Shown piece after piece: positions 9,101 to 16,712 of a stretch of 34,170 nt of DNA (the first letter of the stretch is position 1; every line of letters starts with the position of its first letter). The notes under the pieces are model-generated. The model was not told where the DNA came from and did not search any database. It saw only the letters and a list, made by a program, of their open reading frames with translations. Origin of the DNA: a virus. A program made the position numbers and the translations under genes. The stretch is taken from positions 1 to 34,170 of the IMG/VR virus record IMGVR_UViG_3300044695_001020; one strand, written 5' to 3'.

Positions 9101-9374
9101 AGAAAAGTGATTCAAATTTTGTTCGACCTTCAGTTTCAATACCCTTCTGCTCTTGGCGATTGGCACGTTCGGCATCTTCTTGAGATAAACGCAAGCGTTC
9201 TTCTTCGCGTGTCTCACCTGATACTTTGCGGCCTTCTTCAGCACGACGAGCAGCCGCCTCCTCTGGAGATTCTCCGCCAATGATAGGCCTAATGGTAGAA
9301 ACAGGCACGCTTCTTGATTCTGGCTGATAGCCGCCATATTTTTTCAAGAAAGCTTTGTCATCAGGTTCAGCCAT
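6189..9374 (-). CDS. large ejection / internal virion protein (P22 gp16 position)
   Basis: From ATG 9374 (with a GGTGA ribosome site) the protein has 1061 aa; a TTG at 9380 is an alternative. The N-terminal 100 residues are very charged. A Pro/Gly/Ala-rich linker lies at about 460-530, and long helical stretches follow. A hydrophobic segment near residues 935-975 (GLGSAGAAAGATSMMGADLLM and onward) could be membrane-active. It lies last of the ejection genes, where P22 encodes gp16, which helps DNA cross the inner membrane. Function is inferred from position, size and composition. No lytic transglycosylase motif was seen. Confidence 0.75.
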   Translation of the reverse strand: MAEPDDKAFLKKYGGYQPESRSVPVSTIRPIIGGESPEEAAARRAEEGRKVSGETREEERLRLSQEDAERANRQEQKGIETEGRTKFESLFSKYGADPAVVKYQKVLPIFDTMVTIASRANPSKADDNFLITLGSKIKDPSTGVLGGEFETTKDIQTSIDRTITDLKGLYDPESGFVSPQARRQFLIATRDLIASDRRAYDFARNRFKQLAIDPTYNVNPDAVIGEDFANAYKDRIKENFLKVMGAGPEAVDKGTIDLKVAEGDRFATDRDIEVASILQGMWQSGKSIDELNAKSIELTGGAPLAESTINALRNDPNRTIRWTPARSGIREGSASQIGLGEAAAASAIRGYTSNLGEEILSIFSPETASKLQAAGEAGMKEYPIVSALTEIPSSIFSPVNKLTKFVPGGPVVQDIVEGTIYGGGEGRLDASALERAKTAASGGFLQSTFGAAGRRFLPGGATPEGAGIPEGEFVNVTGEVPTGMTPDIGMGGQAAPSPTTLDIPTGAPAGAPAGMAPPSGMAPPIAGEAVEDVALNVGRDEITAIARKAVSRGPGASKARAELAALAKIDPEAQAAADRLGIELPVDVLGENAQLQRLTGLDRAQIGSDIETAWRKTYDAAAERAYAVMDELEAVKDISQVSKNVFDKLETANKGLEIQADDLRKQVNDAIDVSGRVDATAIRTYLQDQIQKLGGGKEGLASLSSEEKKLWAMVSKGNPTYEALDSKRAEIGRAMTKNAGPWVDSSERRIKEIYAKLADDQMGFIESTAGREVADKQRAANTLFKQMYDGRAQMQEIFGRNLSKDLGPLITTAITQGGKGGVEAINKLLENIPADMRGTVLTSGLFSTATGANGRFSFTNFANTYGKLREQNQVFKQFAKAIGPEGVNLLNDFSAISRRIADAEANISKTGASTQLNALNAENLLLKIVKGLGSAGAAAGATSMMGADLLMTAGTVIAAAGGPALAQKFVGKTNAEKLHALMKSDNFRELAVSAATGEGVDRNINRLVGSKEFRDYAKLVGIDMKDARNWLNSAISKGATIAGTEMISENPEAPPTVEMPQ

Positions 9375-9376
9375 AA

Positions 9377-9685
9377 TCAATCACCATATCTTTCACGAGA
9401 ACGACTTACGTCAGGAGCCTTGCCCCAACCAGGAAAGGTTATATGCAATGCACCTTTGTTACTAACAGAAACGCGAGTTCCTGGGTATTTTTGTTTTACT
9501 AAAGCCATTGCTTCAGAAGTCTTCATACCCCTTGGTGGCATAAAATCTAATGCATCACCAATAGGGTGCGATCCCGTCTTTGTTGTTGTCAATCCTTGCG
9601 CCCTTAATGCATTTTGATGCCTTTGGGTTCTAAAGCCACTTGTCGGAACAAAGCCCAATGCACCCAAATCCTTTATAGGGTTAAT
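9377..9685 (-). CDS. peptidase M15-like (D-Ala-D-Ala carboxypeptidase fold) protein in the ejection cluster
   Basis: The core SGFRTQRHQNALRAQGL ... SHPIGDALDF is the M15 pattern, with metal ligands His and Asp in SHxxGxAxDF. A later ALHITF supplies the usual C-terminal HxxF strand. Such enzymes trim peptidoglycan peptides; inside an ejection gene cluster it probably opens the wall during DNA entry. The start is unresolved. The open frame reaches TTG 9778, deep in the upstream gene, and contains no early ATG or GTG. The start listed is an ATT 7 bases after an AAGGG site; TTG 9658 is another option. Confidence 0.68.
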   Translation of the reverse strand: MNPIKDLGALGFVPTSGFRTQRHQNALRAQGLTTTKTGSHPIGDALDFMPPRGMKTSEAMALVKQKYPGTRVSVSNKGALHITFPGWGKAPDVSRSRERYGD

Positions 9686-9686
9686 C

Positions 9687-10481
9687 TTACTGCCCTTGAA
9701 AGTTACCAGACGGAGTAGCCGTCTGACCTCCTGCTTGCAGAGTTCTGTTTGCAGCACCTTTGCCAAATACGCTATCAAATGCTGCGGGGCTAACTTTACC
9801 AGCCTTTAAATCAGCGGCAGCATCTTCAGGGATGATGGCCTGCACATCAACAGTTGGTGAACCAGCAGCTTTTGCTGCGGCAACAGCCTTGTTAATATCA
9901 GACTTAAGGACAATACCAATGTTGGGAATAGCCTCATATTCCTTCTGCTCATACGCAATTTTATAAGCGTCTGGGTCAAATTGATTCAGCAATGAACGGG
10001 CTGCGAAGTTATCATCCATATTTGGATTCAGCGCCATCTTAGCAGCAGCGTCGAATTTCTCTGCTATGTCTGGACGGTTCGAAGCCCTTGCTGCTTCTGC
10101 ACCCTGTGCATAAATTGTTGAAACTTGCTGATCGTTTTGCCCGTTATCTTTTGCGATAATAGCGCGTTGCAAGATTGTTCCATATGTGCGCTTGTCAGCC
10201 TCACCTAGACTTTTTGAAAACCTATCAATGTCTACGCCATACGTTGGAAAATCAGCGTACAATGCGGACAGCTTTTCAGGCGACGGGTCTTTAGCAACTT
10301 CTTTTGCGCGTATTCTAAAGTTATTTGCTTCATCAATTTTAGCCTGATCCGCTCGCGCAGACGCTGCAGCAGCCGCCTGTGTAGCCATTGCCTTTTGTTG
10401 ATTTTGAATCGCCTGAACACCCGCCAGAAATGACTCTGTGGTTGATGGTGTTTTCAGTGTGTAATCGAAAGGTTGTACCAT
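9687..10481 (-). CDS. putative DNA ejection protein (P22 gp20 position)
   Basis: This 264-aa protein is rich in Ala, Gln, Lys and Asp and is probably mostly helical, with no Cys and no clear membrane segment. The N-terminal part (residues 25-60) is an Ala/Gln-rich coiled-coil-like stretch. It lies between the gp7-like protein and the large gp16-like protein, where P22 encodes gp20, one of the three proteins released with the DNA. Sequence similarity to gp20 is not evident, so the call rests on position and composition. Confidence 0.62.
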   Translation of the reverse strand: MVQPFDYTLKTPSTTESFLAGVQAIQNQQKAMATQAAAAASARADQAKIDEANNFRIRAKEVAKDPSPEKLSALYADFPTYGVDIDRFSKSLGEADKRTYGTILQRAIIAKDNGQNDQQVSTIYAQGAEAARASNRPDIAEKFDAAAKMALNPNMDDNFAARSLLNQFDPDAYKIAYEQKEYEAIPNIGIVLKSDINKAVAAAKAAGSPTVDVQAIIPEDAAADLKAGKVSPAAFDSVFGKGAANRTLQAGGQTATPSGNFQGQ

Positions 10482-10483
10482 CT

Positions 10484-11140
10484 TTAAAAGCCTCTAGGTG
10501 GTGGAGCGTAGCCCATAGATTTAGAAGCAGACATACCGCCCAGCGTTGACAATAGATTAAATGGCCCACTTAAAGCTTGACCAACACCCAGTGCAGAACC
10601 AGCCCTTGCAGCACCAGCTTGTCCTAATAGATCGGCAATAGCACCAGCAGATTGCATACCAGCAGTTCCAACACCAGCCGCAGATTGCTGACCAAGTGCT
10701 GTCATGCCGCCAAGCCGACCATATTGTTGTTCAAGGAATTGATTCAACAAAGCTGGACGGAACTGTGCTAAAGCACCCTGAACATTGCCGCCACGAAGTC
10801 CGCCAGTTGCTGAAGCGTTTTGCAGCATAGCTTCTTCGCCTTGACGAGCTAAAGCCTGAAAGATTGGGCTTTGCTCTTGCTGCGCTACATAAGCTTGCTG
10901 CGCTTCTGCGCCTCGAAGTCCTAACGCACCCATCTGAGCCTCTAAAGCAGGGCCACCAGCAGCAACATAAGGCTCAAGCAAGCGGCGCATTTCTTCGCGT
11001 GCAGCCCGTTGCTCCGCTGCGCCAGCATCTGCTGCAGCTACCTGAGCCTTGCCAGCCTTGCTTGCCGCACTTGCACCGATAGCCGCGCTACCTAATGCGC
11101 CAACGCCAAGGGCGATTGCTGCCGCTGTTCCAATAGCCAT
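10484..11140 (-). CDS. DNA transfer / ejection protein (P22 gp7-like)
   Basis: This 218-aa protein starts with a hydrophobic Gly/Ala stretch (AAAIALGVGALGSAAIGASAASK) and then a charged helix (AAEQRAAREEMRRLLEPYV). Its C-terminal half is rich in Gly, Ala and Gln. This plan, including the LEPYVAAGGPALEAQ segment, is typical of phage DNA transfer proteins of the gp7 type, which leave the virion with the genome and help build the channel. It is the first gene of the ejection block. Confidence 0.75.
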   Translation of the reverse strand: MAIGTAAAIALGVGALGSAAIGASAASKAGKAQVAAADAGAAEQRAAREEMRRLLEPYVAAGGPALEAQMGALGLRGAEAQQAYVAQQEQSPIFQALARQGEEAMLQNASATGGLRGGNVQGALAQFRPALLNQFLEQQYGRLGGMTALGQQSAAGVGTAGMQSAGAIADLLGQAGAARAGSALGVGQALSGPFNLLSTLGGMSASKSMGYAPPPRGF

Positions 11141-11141
11141 A

Positions 11142-11660
11142 TTACACTAGCCTCTTAATAAATGAGTGTTCGCTTGGTCTGTATCCATTGCGGATATAAA
11201 GGTTGGACATTCTATCGCCATTCAGTGCGTCGATTGACTTCATCTGTATAGAAAGAGCGCCACGCTTTTTAGCTTCTTCTTCCATTTGCTTCTTCAACTT
11301 CATGCCAATGCCAGGATAGTTGGATTCAGGATCAGCCCACCAAAACAATTCTTCGCACGAAATATGCGAGTGGTTGAAATATACTGGGCTTAGAACAAGA
11401 GAGCCAAATGAAACGAATCTGCCGTTGACTTCAGCAACCATGCAGATGAAATTAGGCTGACCAATAAAGCCCTCCAAAGACACAATGCAATCGTCTATGT
11501 CATATTCTAGAATGTCATCCCAGAACGCCTGCTCATGGAATATGCAGCCCAAATACGCAATCTGCTCAGCGTCATCAATAGTTGCATGACGGATTACAGG
11601 CAAAGAAACCCTGCCTTGATAAGCTAGTTCTGCATTGGAATCTGCGTTACTGTCCGTCAT
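11142..11660 (-). CDS. GNAT-family N-acetyltransferase
   Basis: This 172-aa protein fits the GNAT fold: an N-terminal strand-helix RHATIDDAEQIAYLG, a central beta strand CMVAEVNGRFVSFGSLVLS, a pyrophosphate-binding turn in PGIGMKLKKQMEEEAKKRGA and the C-terminal NLYIRNGYRPSE. It would use acetyl-CoA; the acceptor is unknown. The position inside the virion operon, just before the ejection genes, suggests modification of a virion or host protein early in infection, but this is inference. Confidence 0.78.
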   Translation of the reverse strand: MTDSNADSNAELAYQGRVSLPVIRHATIDDAEQIAYLGCIFHEQAFWDDILEYDIDDCIVSLEGFIGQPNFICMVAEVNGRFVSFGSLVLSPVYFNHSHISCEELFWWADPESNYPGIGMKLKKQMEEEAKKRGALSIQMKSIDALNGDRMSNLYIRNGYRPSEHSFIKRLV

Positions 11661-11726
11661 TTCAATCTCTTAAAATGGTAAGCCACAGGATGCTTGATAA
11701 CGCTCTGTAGCTAAACCATAACACAA

Positions 11727-12128
11727 TCAATCTTCAAATTCAAACTCTCGTTCTTCCCACGCTTGACAAGCACGAAGATCATGACAAATAAAGCTGAATT
11801 TGTGACAATAGCCACGGAAACCAGCGTCAACATCCCAATCGTTCCAAGGTATCTTGTCCATCTTAGCTTGTGTCAAGGTGCTGTTGTCGTAATATTCGCA
11901 GTTGGAGCAGCGGCGGCGACGAGCTTCTTCTTCGTCTACTTGCCACGCATTAGCTAGTGCTGACCAGTATTCAGGGTTAGCGCCACGCTCATTGCTGGGA
12001 TTCTCAGGGCCAAGCATCCAGTCATCAATGACCATCTTGGTGTTCTTCTTGTTCTCAGCAGTCGTGATGAATGGTTCGCTTTCACGAAGCCCACCGAAAC
12101 CTTCGATAATAAATGCTGGCTTTTTCAT
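11727..12128 (-). CDS. hypothetical protein with four-plus cysteine metal-site pattern
   Basis: This 133-aa soluble protein carries CSNCEYYD (C-x2-C) near residue 75 and further Cys residues in GYCHKFSFICHDLRAC near the C-terminus. The spacing looks like a bound zinc or an iron-sulphur cluster. The N-terminal half is rich in Glu, Asn and Trp, and the C-terminus is strongly acidic (EEREFEFED). The stop overlaps the start of no other gene, and the ATG overlaps the end of the upstream gene by one base. I do not recognise the family. Confidence 0.55.
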   Translation of the reverse strand: MKKPAFIIEGFGGLRESEPFITTAENKKNTKMVIDDWMLGPENPSNERGANPEYWSALANAWQVDEEEARRRRCSNCEYYDNSTLTQAKMDKIPWNDWDVDAGFRGYCHKFSFICHDLRACQAWEEREFEFED

Positions 12129-12463
12129 TATGATATTTCCCGACCAGATGCGCGGATGTTGATGGCTGTAGCCGTTCCCGCAATAGTTGAAATAAATCCA
12201 CCAGACGCAAGTACCTGACCGACCAGTTCAGGGAACGTATAGGTTTCCGATGGCTGAAGCGTTTTGGTCTTGACGATCAGGTTGTCATTACCTGCGCTAC
12301 CAGATACCGTAACAAGGTTGACGCTAATCGTCGCAGCCGTTGCGCTGTAATTAGTCGCCGTAAACTTGTCGATGACCGTTGTAACGCTCACCGCAGTGTA
12401 TTGCGTTGTCTGCGCGTTCTCCGCAGTCTTTGCTGGAATCAGAACTCTTGTTGCAACTGCCAT
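12128..12463 (-). CDS. small virion-associated beta-rich protein
   Basis: This 111-aa protein is rich in Thr, Ala, Val and Ser with alternating hydrophobic residues (TTVIDKFTATNYSATAATIS, then LQPSETYTFPELVGQVLASG). This suggests a small all-beta domain. It lies between the needle-like protein and the Cys-rich protein in the tail block. A virion role is inferred from position only. Confidence 0.55.
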   Translation of the reverse strand: MAVATRVLIPAKTAENAQTTQYTAVSVTTVIDKFTATNYSATAATISVNLVTVSGSAGNDNLIVKTKTLQPSETYTFPELVGQVLASGGFISTIAGTATAINIRASGREIS

Positions 12464-12464
12464 A

Positions 12465-13241
12465 TTACGTCTCCAAAGAACTTATATTATCTGTTACCGT
12501 CAAAATGACTGACGGAACGGAAGGGTGTACGGCAGACGCCGCTTCAGCTAACAAAATAACAGAAGTATCGTCTACTTCCCACATTAATTCAATATAGTCT
12601 CCAGCGTTTAGTTGGATGACGTAATTCCATGCAGCCAAAATTTCAGAGTCATTACCCTGTATGCGTATCTGTCCTGCGCTGTCAGGGACGTTGACGCCAT
12701 TCTTGCGTAGCCATACCCAGACCAATGCGGTGCCACCGGACGTTTTATCCACCTGCGCCGAAAACTGCACATTGTACACGTTAGGGCGGTCTACGTAAAT
12801 GCGTGATGTGGGCGTGCCGCGAGTGACACCTACCGACAAATCAACAGTGTTGAACGTCATGGCGTAGGCTGTGTTGATAGCCGCCGCTGTCTGTGATGTC
12901 GTGTCGTAAAACGAACCATAGCGAGGCGATCGAAACTCTTTTGGTGGTGGCATCTGTTGCAATGCCGTAATCTGTTCCTGCAACGATGCGACCTGTTCTT
13001 GCGATGCCGATGCTGGCGCTCGATCAAGATACTCCAATAAAGACTTCATTACCTCAATAGAGGATAGTGCTTCGTTTGCGGATGCCACTGCGTCTCCAGC
13101 CAAGATAGTAGCTTCCGTAACGCTAAAGGGAGCCACCTCATTGCTGACAACTTGAAACAGCAATTCAAACTGCTTAATCTGTTCATGATCTTGCAAGAAC
13201 GATGCCAGTTGGTCGCGGGTAAGATTGAGCCTCTGAACCAT
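12465..13241 (-). CDS. tail needle-like protein with coiled coil and C-terminal knob
   Basis: This 258-aa protein follows the gp10-like gene, where P22 encodes the gp26 needle. Residues about 1-110 are helical with heptad-like Leu/Val/Ile (QEQVASLQEQITALQQM). From about 120 the composition changes to a beta-rich domain (SFYDTTSQTAAAINTAYAM, then GDYIELMWEVDDTSVILL) that resembles C1q/TNF-like jelly-roll domains of trimeric phage proteins. A needle would plug the portal and pierce the outer membrane, and the knob may touch a receptor. Direct homology to gp26 is not visible. Confidence 0.62.
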   Translation of the reverse strand: MVQRLNLTRDQLASFLQDHEQIKQFELLFQVVSNEVAPFSVTEATILAGDAVASANEALSSIEVMKSLLEYLDRAPASASQEQVASLQEQITALQQMPPPKEFRSPRYGSFYDTTSQTAAAINTAYAMTFNTVDLSVGVTRGTPTSRIYVDRPNVYNVQFSAQVDKTSGGTALVWVWLRKNGVNVPDSAGQIRIQGNDSEILAAWNYVIQLNAGDYIELMWEVDDTSVILLAEAASAVHPSVPSVILTVTDNISSLET

Positions 13242-13242
13242 A

Positions 13243-14652
13243 TTAGTAGGCTAACGGCTCGATTGCCGCCTCTAGTCTAGCAAACGACATATGCGCGTCT
13301 GACGTTCCTTGGAATCGCTGTATGCGCCAGTTACGCATCCAACCCTGCTGGAACCACACCAAACGCTTTGCACGCTGTCCTGTAGTGCCAGCCTTAATGA
13401 ACTTCTGCTGGCTCCACGTTTCGCCATCAGTTGAATAGCTAGTGTTGATTGTTGGGTCGATGCCATATGCAACGGAACCAGTTAGACCAACCAACTCAAG
13501 GTTCTGAATGATTGCGCCACGGCCTTCGTTGTAAACAATCGTTGTGCCAAACTCCCAGCGCACTTTTTGTCCGTAATGGGTTGAGATATCGCTGACCATG
13601 TAGCCTACAGCTACATCTGTTGGGTCGCCCACCAGCCACTTGTCATAGCAATACACAAGGTTCTGTGCGCGATACTTCGACAAACCAACCAAGCTGCTTG
13701 TCAGGGTGAACCAAACTGGCTGGCCTAAGTCCTGCGAGGCCGCGCCATCAAACACAAGCGTGCGATCGGGCAAGTGAATATATAGATGCTCGTGTGCCTT
13801 ATCATTACGCGCTTCCAGCTTGACCGTAGACAGTTGTGCTTCAGTAAACTCAAGCAGGATTTGGTCTATCTCTTGCGTGCTGATTTTATTCGCTTTGGCA
13901 TTGCCGCCAAGATAAACGCCAGGTGCTTCATTGAATCCGCTACCAAGGAAGGCAATGCTCTCCAGATAGACGCAGCAAGCATGAGTGCCGACAACGCCCT
14001 TTTCAACCTGAGCGCCCTCAATGCGCTGGAACGGAAATAGGTCACCGCCTACGTTGTCAAAGACTTCAATGGTGTTCCGGTTCAGCGCGTATATCTCATT
14101 GCGAAGCTTCAGCAGCGCGACAACTGGATCTGGGTCAATTTCAGACGAACCGTATTTCAGGGGATTAACCTGCGTCGGGTCGCTTAGTTCCGTAACGACA
14201 AGAAACTCGCCGTCAGTGGTCATGAAGTAGCCATCTACCCAAACCACATCCAGAACGATTCCAAGGTCAGGATCGGTGACTTGAACAAGGCCAAGGCTGG
14301 GAGACCAGTAAAACAGGTCTTCGTTAGATGCGATAGCCAAGCGATCGAAGCTGTAGTCCATCGTCACTAGTTGACCGTTGTTTCCAACGTCACCCAGAAT
14401 CGTTACCGCACCTGTGCTGGACACTGTGACAAGCTTAGAACCCATCACGCGATAACAGACGCCATTCCAGTTAATGCCGCCACGATCGATGCCAGGGCCA
14501 GTGCCGTTAGCCACCAAGCCATCAGCAGGACGCAAGAAGCCTTCGCTTATACCATTACTCTTTGGCACTGGAATCATATTGACAGGATAGGACGTACGAA
14601 AGTCCGGCCCATTGTCCGTGTAGATTCCATTGACTATCGGAATTTGAACCAT
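13243..14652 (-). CDS. packaged DNA stabilisation protein, P22 gp10-like
   Basis: This 469-aa protein begins IPIVNGIYTDNGPDFRTSYPVNMIPV and continues with repeated short beta blades. This matches the P22 gp10 family, the hub of the tail that seals the portal-gp4 channel and holds the DNA in place. Length is near that of P22 gp10. It is placed between the gp4-like gene and the needle-like gene, as in P22, with several small extra genes inserted before it. Confidence 0.88.
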   Translation of the reverse strand: MVQIPIVNGIYTDNGPDFRTSYPVNMIPVPKSNGISEGFLRPADGLVANGTGPGIDRGGINWNGVCYRVMGSKLVTVSSTGAVTILGDVGNNGQLVTMDYSFDRLAIASNEDLFYWSPSLGLVQVTDPDLGIVLDVVWVDGYFMTTDGEFLVVTELSDPTQVNPLKYGSSEIDPDPVVALLKLRNEIYALNRNTIEVFDNVGGDLFPFQRIEGAQVEKGVVGTHACCVYLESIAFLGSGFNEAPGVYLGGNAKANKISTQEIDQILLEFTEAQLSTVKLEARNDKAHEHLYIHLPDRTLVFDGAASQDLGQPVWFTLTSSLVGLSKYRAQNLVYCYDKWLVGDPTDVAVGYMVSDISTHYGQKVRWEFGTTIVYNEGRGAIIQNLELVGLTGSVAYGIDPTINTSYSTDGETWSQQKFIKAGTTGQRAKRLVWFQQGWMRNWRIQRFQGTSDAHMSFARLEAAIEPLAY

Positions 14653-14668
14653 GTTTTATCCGACAAAG

Positions 14669-14800
14669 TTAGAGGAGGATGTAGCCGCCATCCTCAAGTA
14701 ATAGAAAGTCGCCGTTCTCTTGCAACAAAGCGCCTAGCACTGGGCCACCGCCTGTGTTGAAATAACGGAGGCGTGAGCGCAAGCGCGTCAGCAGGAACAT
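14669..14800 (-). CDS. small hypothetical protein (43 aa), phage LLLE-type peptide
   Basis: The protein starts with a basic stretch (MFLLTRLRSRLRYFN) and ends ENGDFLLLEDGGYILL. Repeats of the form ENGD-LLLE at the C-terminus occur in many short phage virion-block proteins. The ATG overlaps the previous stop (TAATG). The coding frame here differs from a longer open frame on the same strand, which is rejected. Function is unknown. Confidence 0.6.
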   Translation of the reverse strand: MFLLTRLRSRLRYFNTGGGPVLGALLQENGDFLLLEDGGYILL

Positions 14801-15099
14801 TAGAAGCCCTCGCCAGGAATGATGTGAAGCGAACCACCGCCAGCAGGAGCGATGTAAGCAATCGTATCATAGTCGCGGAACTTGGAGATGGTGACCTGAC
14901 CATTCGGCGGAACAAGGTAATCAGCAGTCGTTGCCGTAACGCCAGCAGGCCCAACGCGCACAAAGCACTCAACCGAATTGCGGCTTGTGATGCAAAGCGT
15001 TTCGGTAGATACAGGCAAAGTTGTGCTCGCCGTTGTGTTACCAGGTGTTACTGCAAAGCCACGACCAAAGGCGGGTGCAAATGTTTCAATATCAGCCAT
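14800..15099 (-). CDS. small beta-rich virion-block protein (99 aa)
   Basis: The sequence has alternating polar and hydrophobic residues (SVECFVRVGPAGVTATTADY, then VPPNGQVTISKFRDYDTIAY) typical of a compact beta sandwich such as small head decoration or tail-accessory proteins. It is between the gp4-like and gp10-like genes, and its last codons overlap the 43-aa gene. A structural role is inferred from place and composition. Confidence 0.55.
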   Translation of the reverse strand: MADIETFAPAFGRGFAVTPGNTTASTTLPVSTETLCITSRNSVECFVRVGPAGVTATTADYLVPPNGQVTISKFRDYDTIAYIAPAGGGSLHIIPGEGF

Positions 15100-15141
15100 A
15101 ATAAACTCCTTTAGTTTCCTTAGCGTAAATTGCGCTATCTG

Positions 15142-15426
15142 TCACCACTTAGTCTTGTCAGCCCAAAATGCTGCTGACATCTTGCCTTTAGCTATGTTCT
15201 TTGCGTGCCTAGCCTTAAAAGATGCACGCTTCTTCTTCATCGCTTCAGATTCGCCCTTCTTTGGCGATCCAGCAGTCTTAGCGCCCTGCTGTCCAAATCG
15301 AATGGTCTTTATCTTGTCGCCTACTTTAGCAACGACAATGTGAGACTTCTTCGGATGGTCAGGCGTGCGTTTGGGTTTATTATAGCCGGAAACGCCAGCG
15401 CGAGAGAGGCGCGAGTCTTTTTTCAC
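15142..15426 (-). CDS. conserved small basic phage protein (94 aa)
   Basis: The protein has a GTG start overlapping the previous stop by 4 bases (GTGA). It contains GVSGYNKPKRTPDHPKKSH, KTIRFGQQGAKTAGSPKKGE and FKARHAKNIAKGKMSAAFWA, blocks I recognise from a widely found phage protein of unknown function next to head and tail genes. It is highly basic and likely binds nucleic acid. The family is uncharacterised, so no function is claimed. Confidence 0.75.
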   Translation of the reverse strand: MKKDSRLSRAGVSGYNKPKRTPDHPKKSHIVVAKVGDKIKTIRFGQQGAKTAGSPKKGESEAMKKKRASFKARHAKNIAKGKMSAAFWADKTKW

Positions 15427-15542
15427 TTTTTCTTTTTGGCCTTAGCCATCTTCATGGTCTTGCCAGCTTTGGCAACGGCCTTCTTCGCCATTCCCATAGC
15501 TTTCGCTTCATAACCAGATTTCTTTTTACCCATCATTGGCAT
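15423..15542 (-). CDS. Lys-rich 39-aa protein
   Basis: The peptide starts MPMMGKKKSGYEAKAM and ends in MAKAKKKK. More than a quarter of residues are Lys, and there is almost no acidic residue. Both neighbours are tightly packed, and it overlaps the 94-aa gene by GTGA. Two further Lys-rich genes lie at 16709-17055. It may bind DNA in the virion or be a charge-neutralising peptide; this is inference. Confidence 0.6.
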   Translation of the reverse strand: MPMMGKKKSGYEAKAMGMAKKAVAKAGKTMKMAKAKKKK

Positions 15543-15569
15543 TTCAATTCTCCATCAATTAAGTTTAAC

Positions 15570-15896
15570 TTAGCCTACTTTCCACACAGTGCCATTGCTG
15601 TAGACGGGAACGAAGTTAGAACCACCGCCTGCAATAGTTGCGCCGAATGTCGCAGTGCTGCCGTCAGTGACAAAAGCGCGTGCGCCAGTGTTGCCAACAG
15701 GATTCGGAAGCTGGGCAAAAGTCGATGGTGTTGTTTGCACTGTATTTGCAACGACAGCATCAAAGTTGGCTTCCATATAGGTAATCATCGTTGTCACAGA
15801 GCAACGACGCGCATCACCTTGGCTGGTTACATAAAGCGGGAACTGATCTCCACCTGATACCTGAGTAACGGTAGGAAGCTGATTAATTGCAGGCAT
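15570..15896 (-). CDS. small virion-block protein (108 aa)
   Basis: The N-terminus MPAINQLPTVTQVSGGDQFP is a start shared by phage fibre-like or tail accessory proteins, followed by a phrase seen before beta domains (DARRCSVTTMITYME). The C-terminal half is Gly/Thr/Val-rich (FVTDGSTATFGATIAGGGSN, then FVPVYSNGTVWKVG). This suggests a small beta domain that may decorate the tail. It is directly downstream of the gp4-like gene. Confidence 0.58.
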   Translation of the reverse strand: MPAINQLPTVTQVSGGDQFPLYVTSQGDARRCSVTTMITYMEANFDAVVANTVQTTPSTFAQLPNPVGNTGARAFVTDGSTATFGATIAGGGSNFVPVYSNGTVWKVG

Positions 15897-15899
15897 GAC

Positions 15900-16379
15900 T
15901 TAACTCCATTCAATAGGGCCATCAGGCCCAGCGTCAACAGGATCGACAGGTAGCATGACGAAAGGATTATCCCAGCGCCAAGGTTTGTTGCCCTGACCGA
16001 TCGGCATTGTTTCAGGTAGCTGCTGTTCAAGCGGGAATGCGGCTCTTTGCAGTAGCGTGTTGTATGCAGCCTTAGCGGTTGTCTTAGTGTCCGGAGCCAC
16101 AGCCTTACCATATCCAGGCGCAATGCGAATGGCTAGATTGGTAATGATTGCTTCCCATGCGCTGTCAGGCACAAAGGTAGGCTCGTCTAAGTCGCTATCC
16201 TGTGGGCTGCTTGGCATTGAATAACCTAAGCGCAGTCCTTTAGCGTTCCACTCAGCCATCATAGCGTCGAGGCGGTTCAGCGCACTCTGTAGCTGCTCTG
16301 GCTGTAGATCGAACACATATTCCGCCATACCTATTTCTTCAAAGGCGGCGGACACGAACTGGCGCTTGCTGTAACCCAT
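15900..16379 (-). CDS. tail accessory factor, P22 gp4-like
   Basis: This 159-aa protein contains FVSAAFEEIGMAEYVFDLQP, LQSALNRLDAMMAEWNAKGL and SAWEAIITNLAIRIAPGYGK. These are features of the P22 gp4 family, which docks twelve copies beneath the portal to start tail assembly. Length is close to the family norm. It lies upstream of gp10 as in P22, but five small extra genes separate the two. Confidence 0.85.
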   Translation of the reverse strand: MGYSKRQFVSAAFEEIGMAEYVFDLQPEQLQSALNRLDAMMAEWNAKGLRLGYSMPSSPQDSDLDEPTFVPDSAWEAIITNLAIRIAPGYGKAVAPDTKTTAKAAYNTLLQRAAFPLEQQLPETMPIGQGNKPWRWDNPFVMLPVDPVDAGPDGPIEWS

Positions 16380-16712
16380 TTATTCCTCCAACGCCTTCGC
16401 AATGCGTTCAGCTAGCTTCTTATCAGAAGTTCGCCCATCATACGATACATTTAGTTCTTTAGCCTTGGCCTCAAGCTCCTCACGGGTTGGGCCAGAGACT
16501 TCATCAATCTCATCTTCAACGGGTTCTGCAGGTGCAACAACCTTTTTGGCTGCTTTGCTGTCCTTGGCTTCTTCGTAAGACGCGAACCAACCCTTCGCAA
16601 TTAATGCGTCAAATGCCTCTTTGTCCGCAGCGGGGCGAGTAGCATATGTGCCGCCACGAGGCTTCTTGAATGGGCCTGGTGTGCGATAGAGAATGGTTGG
16701 AAAGTCTGTCAT
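16380..16712 (-). CDS. small head-tail block protein with C-terminal LEM/HeH-like helix pair
   Basis: This 110-aa protein has an N-terminal Gly/Pro-rich part (LYRTPGPFKKPRGGTYAT), a Lys/Ala/Glu-rich middle and a C-terminal motif TREELEAKAKELNVSYDGRT followed by SDKKLAERIAKAL. That end resembles the small helix-extended-loop-helix domains (HeH/LEM/Rho-N-like) of phage proteins that may bind nucleic acid. It is between the Lys-rich genes and gp4. No defined role is known. Confidence 0.6.
   Translation of the reverse strand: MTDFPTILYRTPGPFKKPRGGTYATRPAADKEAFDALIAKGWFASYEEAKDSKAAKKVVAPAEPVEDEIDEVSGPTREELEAKAKELNVSYDGRTSDKKLAERIAKALEE

Noticed and set aside
14694-14972. A 92-aa minus-strand frame over the 43-aa and 99-aa genes
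   Set aside because: The two smaller genes have coupled TAATG junctions and phage-like content; the longer frame has neither.
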